DNA of 64,000 bases from Alentia gelatinosa (taxonomy: Eukaryota; Annelida; Polychaeta; Phyllodocida; Polynoidae), in assembly GCA_950022655.1 (NCBI GenBank), contig OX465584.1, forward strand, positions 47,908,723 through 47,972,722, read 5' to 3'. Made by a program: the position numbers and the translations under genes. This document shows, in pieces, positions 22,959 to 35,941 of the stretch. Under the pieces are notes generated by a model. That model had not been told where the DNA came from. It searched no databases and worked only from the letters and a program-made list of their open reading frames with translations. Within the stretch, counting starts at the first letter, position 1. Every line of letters begins with the position of its first letter.

Positions 22959-24654
22959 AATTCTGCACCCTCACCAATCTTTATATTTCGACGTGCAGTC
23001 GTTGGCCACCACCGACCGACTTTTAGGAAAACTCAATTAATTGGTGCCGTTTTCATGGACCACTGGATAATGGCTTTTAGTCTCCTTCACACGTCGTAGC
23101 TGGTGACATCCCCAAATGTATCGACGGTAAATAAAATTAACAAGAGCAATATTATTTATCATTTTTAACTAGAGGAAATATGTTTGTTATGGACTTGAAT
23201 ACAAATTAGTTGTGTTAGAGGGGAAATATCTGAAATATCTAATTAGATTCACTTATAATTATAAATGGTGAAATTCGTGTGTCCTCGGGGTGAATTCTAC
23301 GATACTATGAACGAGGATTTCCCTATCTATGGGTAACTGGGGTAATTAGACGTCTTTCATCGGGACTGTCATTCCTTGCCAGACTCCGAAATGAAATGAC
23401 CCCCTGAGATTCTCCCTCTTGTGATCTTGGAATCTTGCGACTCAAATACCTGTATAAAGTCCCCCCTCACTCTGAGAGATGCCTGCATAAACTATCAGTA
23501 TATGTACATGTAACTGCAAATATATGTATGATAATGGTTATCGTATGAGGCATTTCTATATTATTCAGGAAAAGCCACTGGTAAATAAAGGTACATCGAC
23601 TCTTACGGAATATATCAGGATGTAGGATAAATCTAACGATACAATTCTTTTATATAAAAAAAAAATGAAAGGTAGCGTTGTGAACAGAGGAATTTGACCG
23701 ATGGCTTTGTGGACATGCAGCCTTAAACCACGAGCATTTGACGCGTAGTAATACACAAGCGTAAGCATTCAGGGCTTTACAGAGCCGCCTGTCTAGACTG
23801 GCTCCAGTCCCTTCATGCAATGCCTACCCCTGCACCTACCTCACCCCTCCTCTCTGTGATTCTTGGGCCAGCCAGAAAAGGATACATACAATAATGAACT
23901 TTATTCTGATTGTGTTCAATCATTTAATGAATGTTCACAATCTAAGACTTGAGCAAGTCTACCGCCTGTCCACAAAACCACCGTTTGTTGTGATTATCAT
24001 ACACCTTCCCGAAGCAATTGCCATATTATAGGCCAATCACTAAGGATTAATTCTTTGCTCTCTAGCACAAAGTGACTTTTGTTTTCTTTAGAGCATATCT
24101 GTGTCGTTATTTTCTTTATTTTCATTGCTAAATCGTAGACATCCGTCTTGCAGTACATGTGAACTTCCCACGTTTGACATGTGATACATGTAACTATCCG
24201 TTGAAGTACATCTAAACATTGATTATATTCAATACCAGTGTTATATAACCAATCTTATAAAGACCAATATCGTAAAGATAATTTTTAAATGAACAGATTT
24301 TTCTGACAGCAAAATTGTATTGTCCGATATTTATGTGAATACGAAGGACTATTTCCCTGTAATCAATGGCTTTGGGACCGTATTCAATAGGTTTTGAATC
24401 TACAATCAATGGTTATGGCTTCTGACGATGCAGAAAGAATGGACAGTGGATTGCTGAGGCCCCAAACATATTTCTTGGGCACTGTGTAATCAATGGATAA
24501 CAAATACATTTTGTACATGTATACACTATGCCACATGAAACTATATACTCAACTATATCTCCCTATATTCGAGAGCTGGCAATGTCATACGAACTATGTA
24601 CAAGAGTATGCCCAATATAGTGCTAATTAGTAACTTATTATGATAATAGATGTA

Positions 24655-24772
24655 TAGCGTGGATTATTGGGTGCTTATAATCACTGGTTTATTATTCAAG
24701 GTGGTGGAGAGCGTGAATAGAAACCAGTAGGATCTCGTAATTAATCAATTACAAATAATAAGGAGGTCCACG
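24655..24772. repeat. Short fold-back
   Basis: TATAGCGTGGATTATT at the left pairs with AATAATAAGGAGGTCCACGCTA at the right, with partial pairing inside. About 118 bp and single copy here, perhaps a small MITE. Confidence 0.4.
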
Positions 24773-26502
24773 CTACACGTCTAGTGTATTCTGTATTCCA
24801 TAACATTCATGGTTTTAAGTTTTTAGCAAATAAAAGGTGAGGTACGATGTTAACCTGTTCAGCATTCTATTAACAACTTTTTCAGAGTAGACTGACCATA
24901 TTGCCAAAGTATCATTAGCATATGTAGAGATCATCATTTTGAGAGTGTTACCCTAAGGATATATTCGAATTGATGATATTACCAAATTGGATTCTCTACA
25001 GACAAAAGTGCACCGTACTTTTTTATGGAAATATACATGATGTAGACAAGACGGCCGAGAAGTTTGGTCAGATTCGGAGAAACTCCTACATACTGAACAG
25101 GTTAGATACGGCACAGAATGCCGTACATTGCCGTACATCCTTTTAAATGCCAACCTCATAGAATAAACTCTTCAACACTAGTTGCCATGCCAATCCAGAG
25201 ATCAGGCCTTATATGGACTAAGGAAATGTGAAATCGGCTTTCATGATTATTAACCCTTAAAAAAGAGCAGATTTGCTCAAGGGGATTCAAATCCCCTTCC
25301 TTGGCTCAATGTAAAGGGGGTGTTCCATCTGGCTGACTGCACGACCACAGAAGAGCATCGTACAGCCACCGCACAACCACCATGTGTCAGGCGGTTATAG
25401 TAATCGGTGCAGTGGAGGAGGCCCCACACTCAATGGCAGTTACCGCATGGCAGTGTAATGGGCACTTACATAAATTACAATTTCCATAAAACCTAATTAA
25501 TTGACTTTTGTCAGATGCCTGCAAACATCGCCTATACAGCCGCAGTGTGACGCCGGCCATTGAGCTGATCTGTGGGGCTTGCACATTCAGGGATATTGGA
25601 TGGGGGTAAGGCAAAAAAAGTAGAAATATTTTTATGTGAAATTTACTGCCTCAGAGATATGGAGAAAAGATGGAATACACACTAGCGTTGGCTATAGAAT
25701 AGGGCTGAGGGTCTGTGGGGAGGTTAAAATCACTGTTTTGTTGGTGTGAATGAAGCTCAATTTATATTATCTTTGTTTTAGGCAAGAAAGCTAATTTTAT
25801 ATACTTGAAATTGAAAACAAGGATTTCCTTGGAAAAGTGGAAAACTGGCATCTCTGGTTACACTACAAGCGTGTTACACTATAAAATGTGTTCAGCATTG
25901 GAAAAAGGGGTAGAAGTGTATTCATTTAGCTTAACATTGCGCTTATTGAAATAAATATTGTCATTTATCAGCCTTCACTGATAGGAAAGATCATGTTGAA
26001 GGACAGCGCCTTCTACCGCTTATACCGGGCATGAGCATTGTGTAATAGTTCTGATTTCCGCCACTGGATGATAATGGCGCTTCTGTCAAAAGATATTCTT
26101 ACTCCTACCGTCAAGCATGATTGGAAAAATTGGTGTACAAGTATTCATTCTTTTGTTCCCCAATTATAAGAATTATCATTCCTTGTTTTTTCATGGTCAA
26201 TCAGTAAATACTATCATATCCTGATGTCTACACATATATTTCTTTCTTCAAGGTACATTGTCTGGATAAAAGCCATTAAATTGGAACCCTTGTGGCAGGG
26301 TACCCCATCAAGACAACTCCTCAATATGCAGGGAAATAGGGTCTTTCTACTTATCTAGCGTAGGAAACACGCTCCGATACGATGGTTAAAGCTTAAAGGA
26401 GGGTACATAGACTCTGAGCTTGCTGCAAAACCTAACACTTTACTATCTGTGTGATAACTTAGTGACATATCTAACGGTGCAGAGTGCCAGAGAAGCGTCT
26501 AG

Positions 26503-26580
26503 CTGACCATAAATAATCTATTCCGTACCTCATCTGTCAACTGGTACTTGATACATATGGATCCGACAAAGGCAAGTATA
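26503..26580 (+). repeat. Type M dispersed repeat, partial
   Basis: CTGACCATAAATAATC, then TACCTCATCTGTCAACTGG, TTGATACATATGGA and CCGACAAAGGC match 30888-30962 and 37382-37468 in order. Confidence 0.45.
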
Positions 26581-28097
26581 GGACCGAATGGTTGGCAACT
26601 TGCCAAGTGAGGTCCAGCAATGACCCACTGCCTGGATACGACCCAAAATTTTTGATGGTTAAGTATTTTTCTATAATTCATGAGTTTTCAGGATATATAG
26701 AAAGCCATAGTATCATTCTAATAAACTCTGGGTTAGAATACTGTAACCAAGTACACCCTGGGTACCATGGTGATAGTTGCTAATGCATCCCTAACTATAT
26801 TGTCAAATGCCAGCTTCTGCACCAGATGCCTTCCCCTCAAACGGGTTGCGAGACGAACATATGTTAGGCGAGTACATATCTTCATGGTTCAGCTTTAGGT
26901 AATCCATAAATCTAGTACTAGCGAGCTTGCTCCAATGCCAATTTTCCTTAACCCCTGCACACTAATATTGAATAGCTTCTTATTCAATTAATAGGAAATA
27001 GGGTATCAAAGTAAATACAAAATTCTATTTATGGCTATAACCCCATGTTTATGTGTAAATCGCAAATCCAGATTATGCAGTTAAGGCACTGTAATATGCC
27101 CTAACCTTTTTAATTATTTTTTTATAGAATTTCTTTATTGACCTGATGTTATACAAGTATCCGGCTTAGATAGGTTTACAATAATGGTTAATAAAGGGGC
27201 GTGGATGTCAGCCATATACAGGTTGGCTGGTTTTCTTCACCCTGCCCTAGGGTTGGTAGTAGGCCTTCTAGTTTATATAATTTTTCGACCAATATAGTGG
27301 GCCAAATATTGCGCATTGGCGTTGACCTGCAACACGAATACCGACTAGCATGAGACTCCTCAATCTCTATTCATATTTCACTCCCCCTCCCCTCAGAAAA
27401 ATATTCTCATCGTAATTTGTTAGTTTTCTACATATTTGACGTGTTGTCATAATATGGTTAAACATATCTTATCTTAGACTATTTTATATCTACAAAGTAT
27501 GTTACCTGGGGATCGATCCTGAAAGATTTCTTTCACGGAAATACTTTGTATGGATGGAAGCGATAAAAAATTAAATCCATGAAAGTCCGATTCTCATTTG
27601 AATTACGAAATGTTTGGCAAGAGGCCATTTATTATCCAGAGGCGTCGGAAGATCTGATTTGTTGGAAATCAATCAAAATATTGAGTAGACCCTTTAAAAT
27701 TTGGTTAAGATCTGAAAAATAATTCTAACGTTCCCCATTGGTTATATATTTTTTTCCGACACCACTGTTTTTGGCCCTCTATAAGCTCCCTCTTTGGCTA
27801 CTGGTTGGGTGACTGTCATGCAAATTCTCACTACGTACCTGTACTTTCTGCGTCTGAAACGATGATTAAAAAAACAAACCAGAATGTCTTCACGCGTTAC
27901 ACATGAATGCCCATCCCCAAACATACAGAACACATTTCCGAAATACTTCTATAGCTTTAACAAAAAAAAGGAAAAGACATGGAATGGTTAATAATGCACT
28001 TGTGAAATGTTAGGGGGTTGGGAAGTTGTTTTCAGCAATAAATAAAGATTTTTCTCAGTAAGAAATGAAAAAAAACGGGGGTTGGATTTGCACTCAC

Positions 28098-28654
28098 TTT
28101 TCTCCTTTACTGAGTTCGGGACTGGATGCTGACCATGACATGACTGGAATGTTGTAGAGGCCCAGGAAGGATGCAACAGCCATGGACATGGGGCTGCTGT
28201 AGGGCCCCATCACTCCCACCACTTTGTAATTAAATTTCTTGGAGCATCCGTGATCGAGGAGGTAACACTCCCGAAGCGGAGCGAACTTCGCGGCGCGGGC
28301 AAGCGCCACGCTTGGACGGTCACAGTCATTGAGAATAACCAGCCCCAGAGAGAGTCCGGGCAGGATGGAGTTATTTCGGTTGATTGCGTCGATTGTGTAC
28401 TGCATGGCTGCAGCAACTTGAACGCCCACCCTGGAGACGTTAGAACCGCATGGCACATTGGGTTCCGGCCAGTAGAGGCGAATCAAGCCGCCCAGCATGA
28501 TGTCCCCGGGTATGAGAAGATCATCCTCAGGGAGATTATCCTTGAAGACGGCATCCACTGGAGACATACTCCCATACAGGGCTAGAAACACCAGGAGGAG
28601 ACCCATCCACGGTCTCACCCCCTCCCATCTGCGTCCACATGCCATAGCTGCCAT
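28098..28654 (-). CDS. Class C GPCR exon 1: signal peptide and start of Venus-flytrap lobe 1
   Basis: Encodes residues 1-185 and two bases of codon 186. The ATG at 28654 is the first in-frame Met after an in-frame TAG at 28694-28696; a second Met lies four codons on. Residues 17-35 form a hydrophobic signal peptide, with likely cleavage after SPVDA. A typical mGluR start follows (GDIMLGGLIRLYWPEP), then the CG, INRNNSILPG and GPYSS motifs and the SWSASSPELS segment. Ser153/Ser154 and Ser177 match the lobe-1 backbone contacts of mGluR1 (S165, T188). The positions of mGluR1 Y74, R78 and W110 are Val76, Val80 and Asp112. The exon ends at a good donor, AAAA|GTGAGT. A longer ORF reading upstream to 28666 would use a GTG start, which I reject. 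Confidence 0.9.
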
Positions 28655-29819
28655 TGTATCCGTCACACCTGCTTTTTTCTTCCTGGTTCTAACCTAACTG
28701 GTATGGGCGTGAATATGTCTATCGCCCCGTTCTACTAAAACCTATTGTGATAGCTTGTTTTGAGCTGTAGGGTGGTACCACTATCAACATATTTATCACA
28801 GGCACTTTTATGTCAAAAGAAATCCTACCAATTTCCACGATGATTAGGCAAAGTATAGTTTTGTGTCTAACTGCCTCTTAGCATACTACCCTTGAGGTTA
28901 TGTATTCTATATGAACTGTATCTGTGTATATATATATATTCTGATATTCATTAGCGGTGCTCCACGAGATAGATCTTGATAGTACTTGATACGAATCATA
29001 TAGTAAACACTTTGGCAACTGTTGACCTCGTGAAAAGTCTCATGGGGAAGTGAGATTAGCAGTGGATGTGTCTAAACTGATCCAACATCTTTCACAGATT
29101 AGTTTGTCTGGCTTCCCGACCATATATTTCAGCCAACGTTGACAGATATATGCCATGTCCTGGTGAAATGTCATGATCAAATGTCTCGCTTTCAATGTCA
29201 GTCCCTGTATCGATGTTCGCATACGGTGGGGTTTATAATAAAGCAGTGATCAGGAATTCATGACTATGGAACATGAATAATTACATTGCCTGACGATCCC
29301 CATTTATACCGCGTATTTACGAACGAGGATCACGACAGACTAAAACAAACACAATCATATATTATAAAATAACCTTCTTCCAGTACTGTAACAGGATCCT
29401 CCGAGTGAACACTGCTCCAGTGAGATATCTCACGATAAAGTTGAGGGCACTCCTAGTTTATATCCCGCACGTAAAATCACCGACCCGAATCCAAGCTATG
29501 CATGATTGACCACTGGACATGCACATCCCCGAGTCATGTGCCGTTTCATGGTGGTTGAGATGCTGGTAGTGGTGGGCCGTAATAACCCAGTTTATGTCAG
29601 TGTCAGGGTGAGGGGTGGGCCTCTTGGTCGCCTGTTGGGAGCTGCAGTGTCGGTGGTGGTAGTGGTGGGGGATCCGGTACCGGCTGGGATCCAAAACACA
29701 CAGAGACACGGGTCCCACGGGCGTCAAACTTGTCATGATCCGGTGTGTGGTTAAAATGTAGAGATCCGTGCTAGGAGCAGCTCTCAGGTCCCACGTGTTT
29801 GTGTAGAAACTCAGCGACA
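28655..29819. other. 5' flank of the receptor, no gene seen
   Basis: Contains the in-frame stop upstream of exon 1 (28694-28696), a short TA run near 28928 and otherwise unremarkable DNA. A CACGCCCATACCAG acceptor-like stretch on the minus strand near 28702 could receive a 5' untranslated exon; this is weak. Confidence 0.4.
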
Positions 29820-30320
29820 CGCTCACGGTGTTTGGTTCAGCATGGGTTCACTTGTCGGCCGACGATCCCACATCCCACTGACCCTCCACCCAGCCCTGCC
29901 TCCTGGTAGTGTGCGGTGGTAGTCCCTCGCCTCCCGTGTCACATCGCGGTGGCCTGTACTCACGCGCACTGCACGTCGCCCGCACGCGTTACCTCCCTCC
30001 AGTGGGTGGGTGGAAGTTATGAGGGTGTGTATCATCCACCTCCAGCTGTTTAATTGATTACCCACATACATTATAACACAGGTATGGCCGCTCTCATTCT
30101 GCCCCCACCACCATACAGCGGCATCGAGCGGCAACTGACCCACCGCCAGGGGGAGCTAAACCTACCCTGCCACCTGGTGGGCGCTGTGGGCGGCGCCCTG
30201 ACTCGCCGGTAGGCGGCGCGAGTGCGGGCAGGCTGTGTGGTGAGTGTGTGTGAGCTGATCTGAGTGGATCCTGTGTACAGATAGCACAGTGACCTGTCCA
30301 CTCTCCTAGCACAGACCATG
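29820..30320. promoter_or_regulatory. GC- and CpG-rich block upstream of the receptor
   Basis: The surrounding DNA is AT-rich, but this block has many CpGs and GC-rich runs, for example around 29950-29990 and 30120-30240. It lies 1.2-1.7 kb upstream of the receptor ATG on the coding side, and GTGAGT- and GTAGGT-type donors can be read on the minus strand. It may hold the promoter and a 5' untranslated exon spliced to a site just before exon 1. It could equally be an unrelated GC-rich repeat or serve a plus-strand transcript. No TATA box or start site could be chosen. Confidence 0.3.
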
Positions 30321-30777
30321 CACTGCTCGTCCTACCTTCTATGCAACAGGGTACACAATTCTTCTCATATGCCAATTATTCATTAATTCTTCTTAATTCC
30401 CAAACAATCTGACGAATACTTTCTGTTGTGTTTATGAACGAGAGATCCACATGCAATACACGCTATATAATCATTCCTGATATGGTGTCAAATCTAGCAT
30501 GGTAGTACTCATAATACCTGGTACTACAATCTTGTGTGGAGAACAAATTGTGTTTTGTAGCGATAGAAATTTATATTGTCAACAAATCCCATTGTATCAA
30601 CTGAAAGTGGCAGTCGCCTGCACACTATAGTAGCTTGTAGCTTAAACAGTTGGGATGTCATTTAGGACATTGCCACTACTTTAATCACTCAAATTTAATT
30701 CCAGATCCTATTCCAGTGGCGTTATTAGAACGTGTTTGCACGAACTATATACATAGCCTAGAGTTTAGAGTGGTCAC

Positions 30778-30962
30778 ATATAGACTTCCAGCGTACTGCA
30801 TGGACACTATCCCTTCACTATCTGCATGCTATCACTATGATATTGAGAAAAGAGCAGGAACCCAGCGTGTGAGGGTCTTAGAGGCATGCCCAGCTGACCA
30901 TGACCAATCAGTCAATACCAGAATACCTCATTGACCTGGTGGTGCTTGATATGTTTGGACCC
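30778..30962 (+). repeat. Type M dispersed repeat
   Basis: Shares CACTATCCCTTCACTATCTG, GGGTCTTAGAGGCATGCCCA and GACCATGACCAATCAG with 37274-37468 across about 185 bp. The frames of the copies resemble each other weakly, with no known domain. Confidence 0.55.
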
Positions 30963-33149
30963 TAGACTCAGGCAGTTGCAGAAATGTCAAGTTGACTGCG
31001 TTCAAGTGGGTTAAAGAAAACTATCTATAGACTGAATCTAACCCAGACCTTTTGATTGTTATTCATTTATAATTGCAAGCTCATTCATCAATGATGAACG
31101 TACCATTTGCTCCTAGTTGGGTTGTTACAGAGACAGGCAGTAAACCCAGGGGCCAGGATGGATCTGCGAGGAGAGTGTTAGCAGTCTCTGTCTCTGGATG
31201 TTTTCCCTTCACTCAGAGAAACAGGAGACATGCTTCCCCTCAGTTTGCTGTGCGCGCAGCAGTTGTTGTCCATACATCTAGACCCAACAGCAGAAATCCT
31301 GGGTAGTTTGGTCCAACCCTCCATAGTTTATTAGGCCTGTTCTTCTGGGTGTTGTGGTAGGGCTTGACAGGGTGAGATCACCATTTCCCATTAACCGGCG
31401 AAAATGGCACTAAATATTTAGTTACCCTGAAAGCCTGTTGGTGAAGGCCACTGACTGTACGTCGGTAACAAATAATCAGTGAGTGTGCAGTATATACCTT
31501 GTTTTCAATGGCGAATATCTCTCTCTCTCTATAACTCACTGTCTCTTATATATACTTTGTATAAAGAAACAAAATGGGGATACCTTGTTTTTACAGTATT
31601 TCACATGTTCATACTAATGAAATTTCCAGACTAAATCCTTGGGTCTCACTAAAGGAATCAAAGCGTTTTGATTCTATCGGTCATTGACGCAGATGGTCGG
31701 TGGTAGACATATTACGTAATCCTCGCAATAATAACCGATGACTATTTCAAACGCGGGGCGGTTTCCATTCACAAATTTTGCGTTATTGGATATTCCCGGT
31801 GGCAATCCATCGGACAATGGAGAATGGCTTGATTTCAGTGCGACCCATGCTGAGATCGGGATATCGTGTGTGGACCAAACCCTCGCGGACACAGCAAACG
31901 GCGGAGACTGGGGCGATGTAGAGAGACAATTAACCTGAAATCAAAGCAATACGCAATGAATATTTACCAGCGAGCATGTTAATCACATAAGCTATATTAA
32001 ATGCTAGTTAAAGGATCAATAACATTTACAATGATAATATACAATCTTAGGTTATCATCACATTAAAAACTCAGCTAAACTTATTATTTGAACTGGAATA
32101 TTGAGTTCTATGGAAATATTTACTGAATGATCTCAAATATGAACTATGTGGAATTGACATATGTTAACTATGAGGGATAGTCACATGGAATTACGAAGGA
32201 TGGTCACATGTATAAAATGATATTCAGAAGAAATACTGAAATAAAGAAAGCTAAGCTCATATATATAAAGAGAAATATATTCAACAGCAGTGAGACGATG
32301 AATAGATTGGTGAAATTGCTATTCTTCTTGAGTTTATGCCAATAAATCGAATGGGCATGATACACATGAAAATTGACTAAGCATGTCCTATGGGCTCATT
32401 TGGTAAGATTTCCTAAACAAACGTGGTATGTACTTAACTCTCAATTAAAAGCTGAATGCGTTTCACTTAATTATTATTAATAAGTCTATATGGAGGAGAG
32501 TTTGTTTTGAATAATAATCTTATTGATTTTGTGTCAATAAATTGCCATGAGAACATAAGCTCTAAAATAAAATGAAATTTACTTATATTGTGATAGATTT
32601 TTTCAGATAGGTGAGGCTAGATCTAATACGTTGGAAAAACTGAAATGAAATAATTGATCTGGAATTCTAAACGATCGAGTAGGAGGGAAAAAGACATTCT
32701 AAACCAACACTTTATATCAGGGATACCTTTTCAAATATGTTATCTATTTCCCAGAATTCTCGGAGTCAGCTTCGTTCTTAAAACAACACACATCCTAAAA
32801 CCAAGGTAAATATTGACAGTAATTGGAAAATTAAATCATGGATAGCATAAAACTGAAGCCCACCTTCGCTCACTGTAATTCTTGGCACATGTTTCATATC
32901 AAGAGGAGAAATTGAATCCAATTCTTTTTTATATTTTGTACAGTAGATAGCTCGCTCCTGGTTTCCTTTATCAGATCAAGGGAATATCCCTTTTCCACCT
33001 TCGGGTATAGCGACCTTGTAGAATGTGTCGAGTAGAATATTCAATTTTATCAACTTTGGGAAGATGCGATAAGAACAAACTGTGTTAAAGGTATTCCTAT
33101 CCTTCTTCAAAGTATTTCAGAAATGGAGTCGTATTTAGTTTATATTGAG

Positions 33150-34015
33150 TTCTCCTGGTGAGAGAGGTCTTATATATTCAGATCCACCAAGACGAATTTC
33201 TTGTTAGTTTGCGTTCGAACATGTTTTCCCAGAGTTTTCCCAGATCTCATGAAAAAAATTGCTTTAGTGGATCCGGCGTTCACTTCAGAGTTCACCTGGG
33301 AGTTGCAAGTCTCATGCGAATTCTCATGAACGTGAAATACCAAAGCCTTTCAATGTTGTCGCATGTGTTTCTCACGTTCGCACGTATTCACCTAGTCGTA
33401 TTATCACAAAGTCTCAGGCAGCGCACAAAAATTCTCGTTCGAAATTCAGTCACCTTAATGGATCTGTCACTTAAGTCTGGAATATCTCCTTGATATCTAC
33501 AAAAAAGGAATATCTCCTTGATGTCAATTAGTCATGGTGTTTTGATTTGTGTTCATGATTCTTTATTGGCTATTGAAGGCTGATGCATTTCATAATGCTT
33601 TTCATTCATTCTTGCCATGAGGTGGCTAAAGCACCAAATCCGCTAATTAGTCGCCTGAATTCGCATAGAATTCTCACGAGACCATGGAACAATGCGACCG
33701 TTCGAATACATCTGACCATGAGAACAAATGCGAAAATATCAAAAGGGTTTAATATTGCCGCATGCCATTTGTATGTCCATGCGAATTTGCACGATACGTG
33801 CGACTCCCATGGGACCACAATGCGAACGCCTGATTAACCGAAGTAAACTTTTCATGCGAACTCCAGGCGAACGTGTGCCACCACTAGATTCGCCTAGGTG
33901 GATTTGGCGCTTAAGTCAATGAAAACCAGCTGATGAACATTTCTTTTCGTGCACATTATCGTCAAACAATTTGTATTAAAAAGAATTAATCAGTCGCAGC
34001 TGGTTTTCATTGACC
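33150..34015. repeat. Type H region rich in GCGAA and fold-backs
   Basis: Contains variants of TTAGTGGATCTGGCGCTTAA near 33262, 33454 and 33898; another is at 47400-47425. It has many ATGCGAA/TTCGCAT words. At its end GTCAATGAAAACCAGCTG (33915) is exactly inverted at 33996-34013, a clean 18-bp-arm fold-back. It is likely a degraded repeat cluster. Confidence 0.45.
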
Positions 34016-35301
34016 GCCATACCTTTCACTTGACGACCTTGTGCTAAAGTTTTAGGACATTTTTTAGAATTATTTTTTATATGCTTCTGTTATAAAACCA
34101 AAAGAATACATAGATCCTGGACACTAGACTTCAGAAATAATGCAGTTGTAGGCTGACTCATTCTGCCTATGTGGACACAGAACTCTTTGGATATGGTTTG
34201 GAAAGTTAAAGTAAATACAGAATATTGACGGGTTTCATTATTGGTAATGCATATCTCTATGAGAGATTCCTATTCGATTCTTTGTGGGAAGGCTACTGGT
34301 AAACGGCTTGTTGGAGTGTATCGGGAGTGCAGTGGACACGCCCCTTAAGACTCCAATAGGAGGTTCAACGTCAGGTACTCCAACATACAGGATGGAATCA
34401 TCCACTTTCATGCTGCGTCGTCTCGATCAAAGGATGTGCTATGAGAAGACGTGTGGATAATAGATACAAACATGTGCATGCGATTTTGAAAGGGTGATAA
34501 ATGGCATTACTCTAGTTTCTTGTTTTTTAATGGTATATTCTTCCAAGGTTCCAGAAATATCTTTCCCACGGAAAGTTGACGCAGAGTACAATGAATAACC
34601 ATAAGGTGCTGAAGTGGAAGGAAGGTTTTAAGGAATCGCAGCTGCAGTGTTTTTGTAATTCCCCTGGTTTCCTTTTTAGTAGCCTACCACAGTCCATCTG
34701 TGGATGGTGGACTCCACACTGAAAGTATATTCCTTTTTCTTTCTGTTAAAATGTGATTTATCTAAAACGATCTAGTTTACGTCATATCGTTAACGTTGGA
34801 CCTTTCACTCACAATACTAGGGTAATCACATGATTTCGTTTTAAATAACGCAATGAGCTTTGATGTATTGTGATCATTTGCAAGTGGGGTTGGGACTATT
34901 AGAATCCAACCAAGGACATCTAATATAACCTTTTGTCAAAAGGATGGTCTCATTGTTATGATTATTATTATATACGTGTTCCGTCTGAACAGTGCCATAC
35001 AGGCCATTCCATATTATTTTTTGTATGGCACTCCCGGAACTATTTCTGCCCAACGTGTCAGGAGAGATCGGCGGCCATTTTTTTTCTTCGATACCCTAAA
35101 TTCAAAGTGCTGAATCACAGTAGAATTAAGGTGAAAAACACTGAAAATAAATGAAATATCTATTTTTTCCAAATTGAAAACGGTTGAATAGAAATTTGTT
35201 TATATCTCTGTGTTAGCTTGGTCATATCCCACCAATACTACTGAGGTATATTACTATTCAATAGTCAATGGTAATGACGCATTTGGTGGCGTAATTAGAA
35301 G

Positions 35302-35589
35302 GAAACCCACGAGATGGAAATAGCTTGGTCCGTACTCCACCGAGTATGACTGCAGAGTAATTCACGAAGCGAAGCTGAGTGAATTACTCTGTGGTCAAAC
35401 GAGGTGGAGTACAGACCAAGTTATTTTCATCGAGTGGGTTTCTGATTTTATCTCACCCCGTATAACACTATTTATTGATTAAATGAATCACCAAATTAGC
35501 CATTGAGTATTGAGTGCACGAACCTCACGGCCGTGGAGTACGAGTTCCTAATGTTAAGCCTATGGAGAAAAATACAGGGGTGAGATAAT
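35302..35589 (+). repeat. HB element A3 (hairpin then body)
   Basis: The hairpin 35302-35442 runs GAAACCCACGAG to CGAGTGGGTTTC. GCGAAGC at 35369-35375 is at the exact centre. The body runs from TTATCTCACCCCG (35448) to GGGGTGAGATAAT (35589), with the core CCTAATGTTAAGCCTATGGA. It is followed within 6 bp by A4. Confidence 0.8.
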
Positions 35590-35594
35590 TATAT

Positions 35595-35941
35595 AGAACT
35601 ACATCGAGAATCGTATAAATAGACAATACTCCACGAGTTTGGATGTGCCGCAGTCGTCATCGAGGCGAAGCCGAGTGACGATTACGGCACATCCAAACGA
35701 GTGGAATATTGTGTATTATACGATTCGAGTGTGGTTCTGGATTTATCTCACCCCTTTCTCTGCCGTTAGATAGCATCACAACATCAAAATAGTTAAAATA
35801 TACTTAGCAAATCCATATGACGTCATCTCACATTCACTACGCCACGGCCGTGGCGTAGCATAGTTACCTTACTGGGGTGATCGTTGAGTATTTTTTTCTA
35901 ATGGTATTTCTATGGCTAAGCTTGTACCAGGGGTGAGATAA
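35595..35941 (+). repeat. HB element A4 (hairpin then body)
   Basis: The hairpin 35595-35738 runs AGAACTACATCGAGAATCG to CGATTCGAGTGTGGTTCT. Its centre is GAGGCGAAGCCGAG, with GCGAAGC at 35665-35671. The body runs from TTATCTCACCCC (35743) to GGGGTGAGATAAT (35941), with a worn core (TATGGCTAAGCTT). A tRNA-like sequence begins directly at its end. Confidence 0.78.

Larger units (their letters stand above)
14629..28097 (-). other. Receptor intron 1
   Basis: A 13.5-kb GT-AG intron. It contains type E, HB, D, I and M repeats and a 34-bp minisatellite, listed separately. I see nothing recognisable in 15190-16050, 18571-19960, 20990-21540, 21770-22470, 23060-24650, 24780-26500 and 26590-28090. An open frame at 19136-19417 (minus) ends at a donor-like AAG|GTATGT, but it matches no family I know and is not called. 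Confidence 0.75.
4277..28654 (-). other. Gene locus: mGluR-like class C GPCR, four coding exons
   Basis: The four exons listed separately add up to 2724 nt, giving 907 residues plus a TAG stop, with every junction GT-AG and in frame. Domain order is signal peptide (1-35), Venus-flytrap domain (about 48-545), nine-cysteine domain (551-604), seven membrane segments (about 615-870) and a short basic tail. This is the full class C layout, and the length is normal for mGluRs without a long tail. The protein should act at the plasma membrane as a G-protein-coupled sensor of a small ligand. Introns are 13.5 kb, 6.9 kb and 1.3 kb. Four of five amino-acid backbone contacts are kept, but the glutamate side-chain contacts are lost, so glutamate is an unlikely ligand. 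The family assignment is firm; the ligand is unknown. Confidence 0.93.
30330..35290. other. No gene seen
   Basis: Holds a type M repeat (30778-30962), a type D fragment near 31376-31480, a more GC-rich open patch at 31674-31938 and type H sequence at 33150-34015. The stretch 31940-33140 is strongly AT-rich and I see nothing in it. I see nothing in 34020-35290 apart from small inverted repeats. Confidence 0.45.

Noticed and set aside
22686..23099. 137-codon open frame on the plus strand
   Set aside because: It lies entirely on type D MITE sequence with inverted ends and a tandem duplication.
28094..28666. Receptor start at 28666
   Set aside because: The codon there is GTG. The first in-frame ATG after the upstream stop is at 28654 and leads straight into a good signal peptide.
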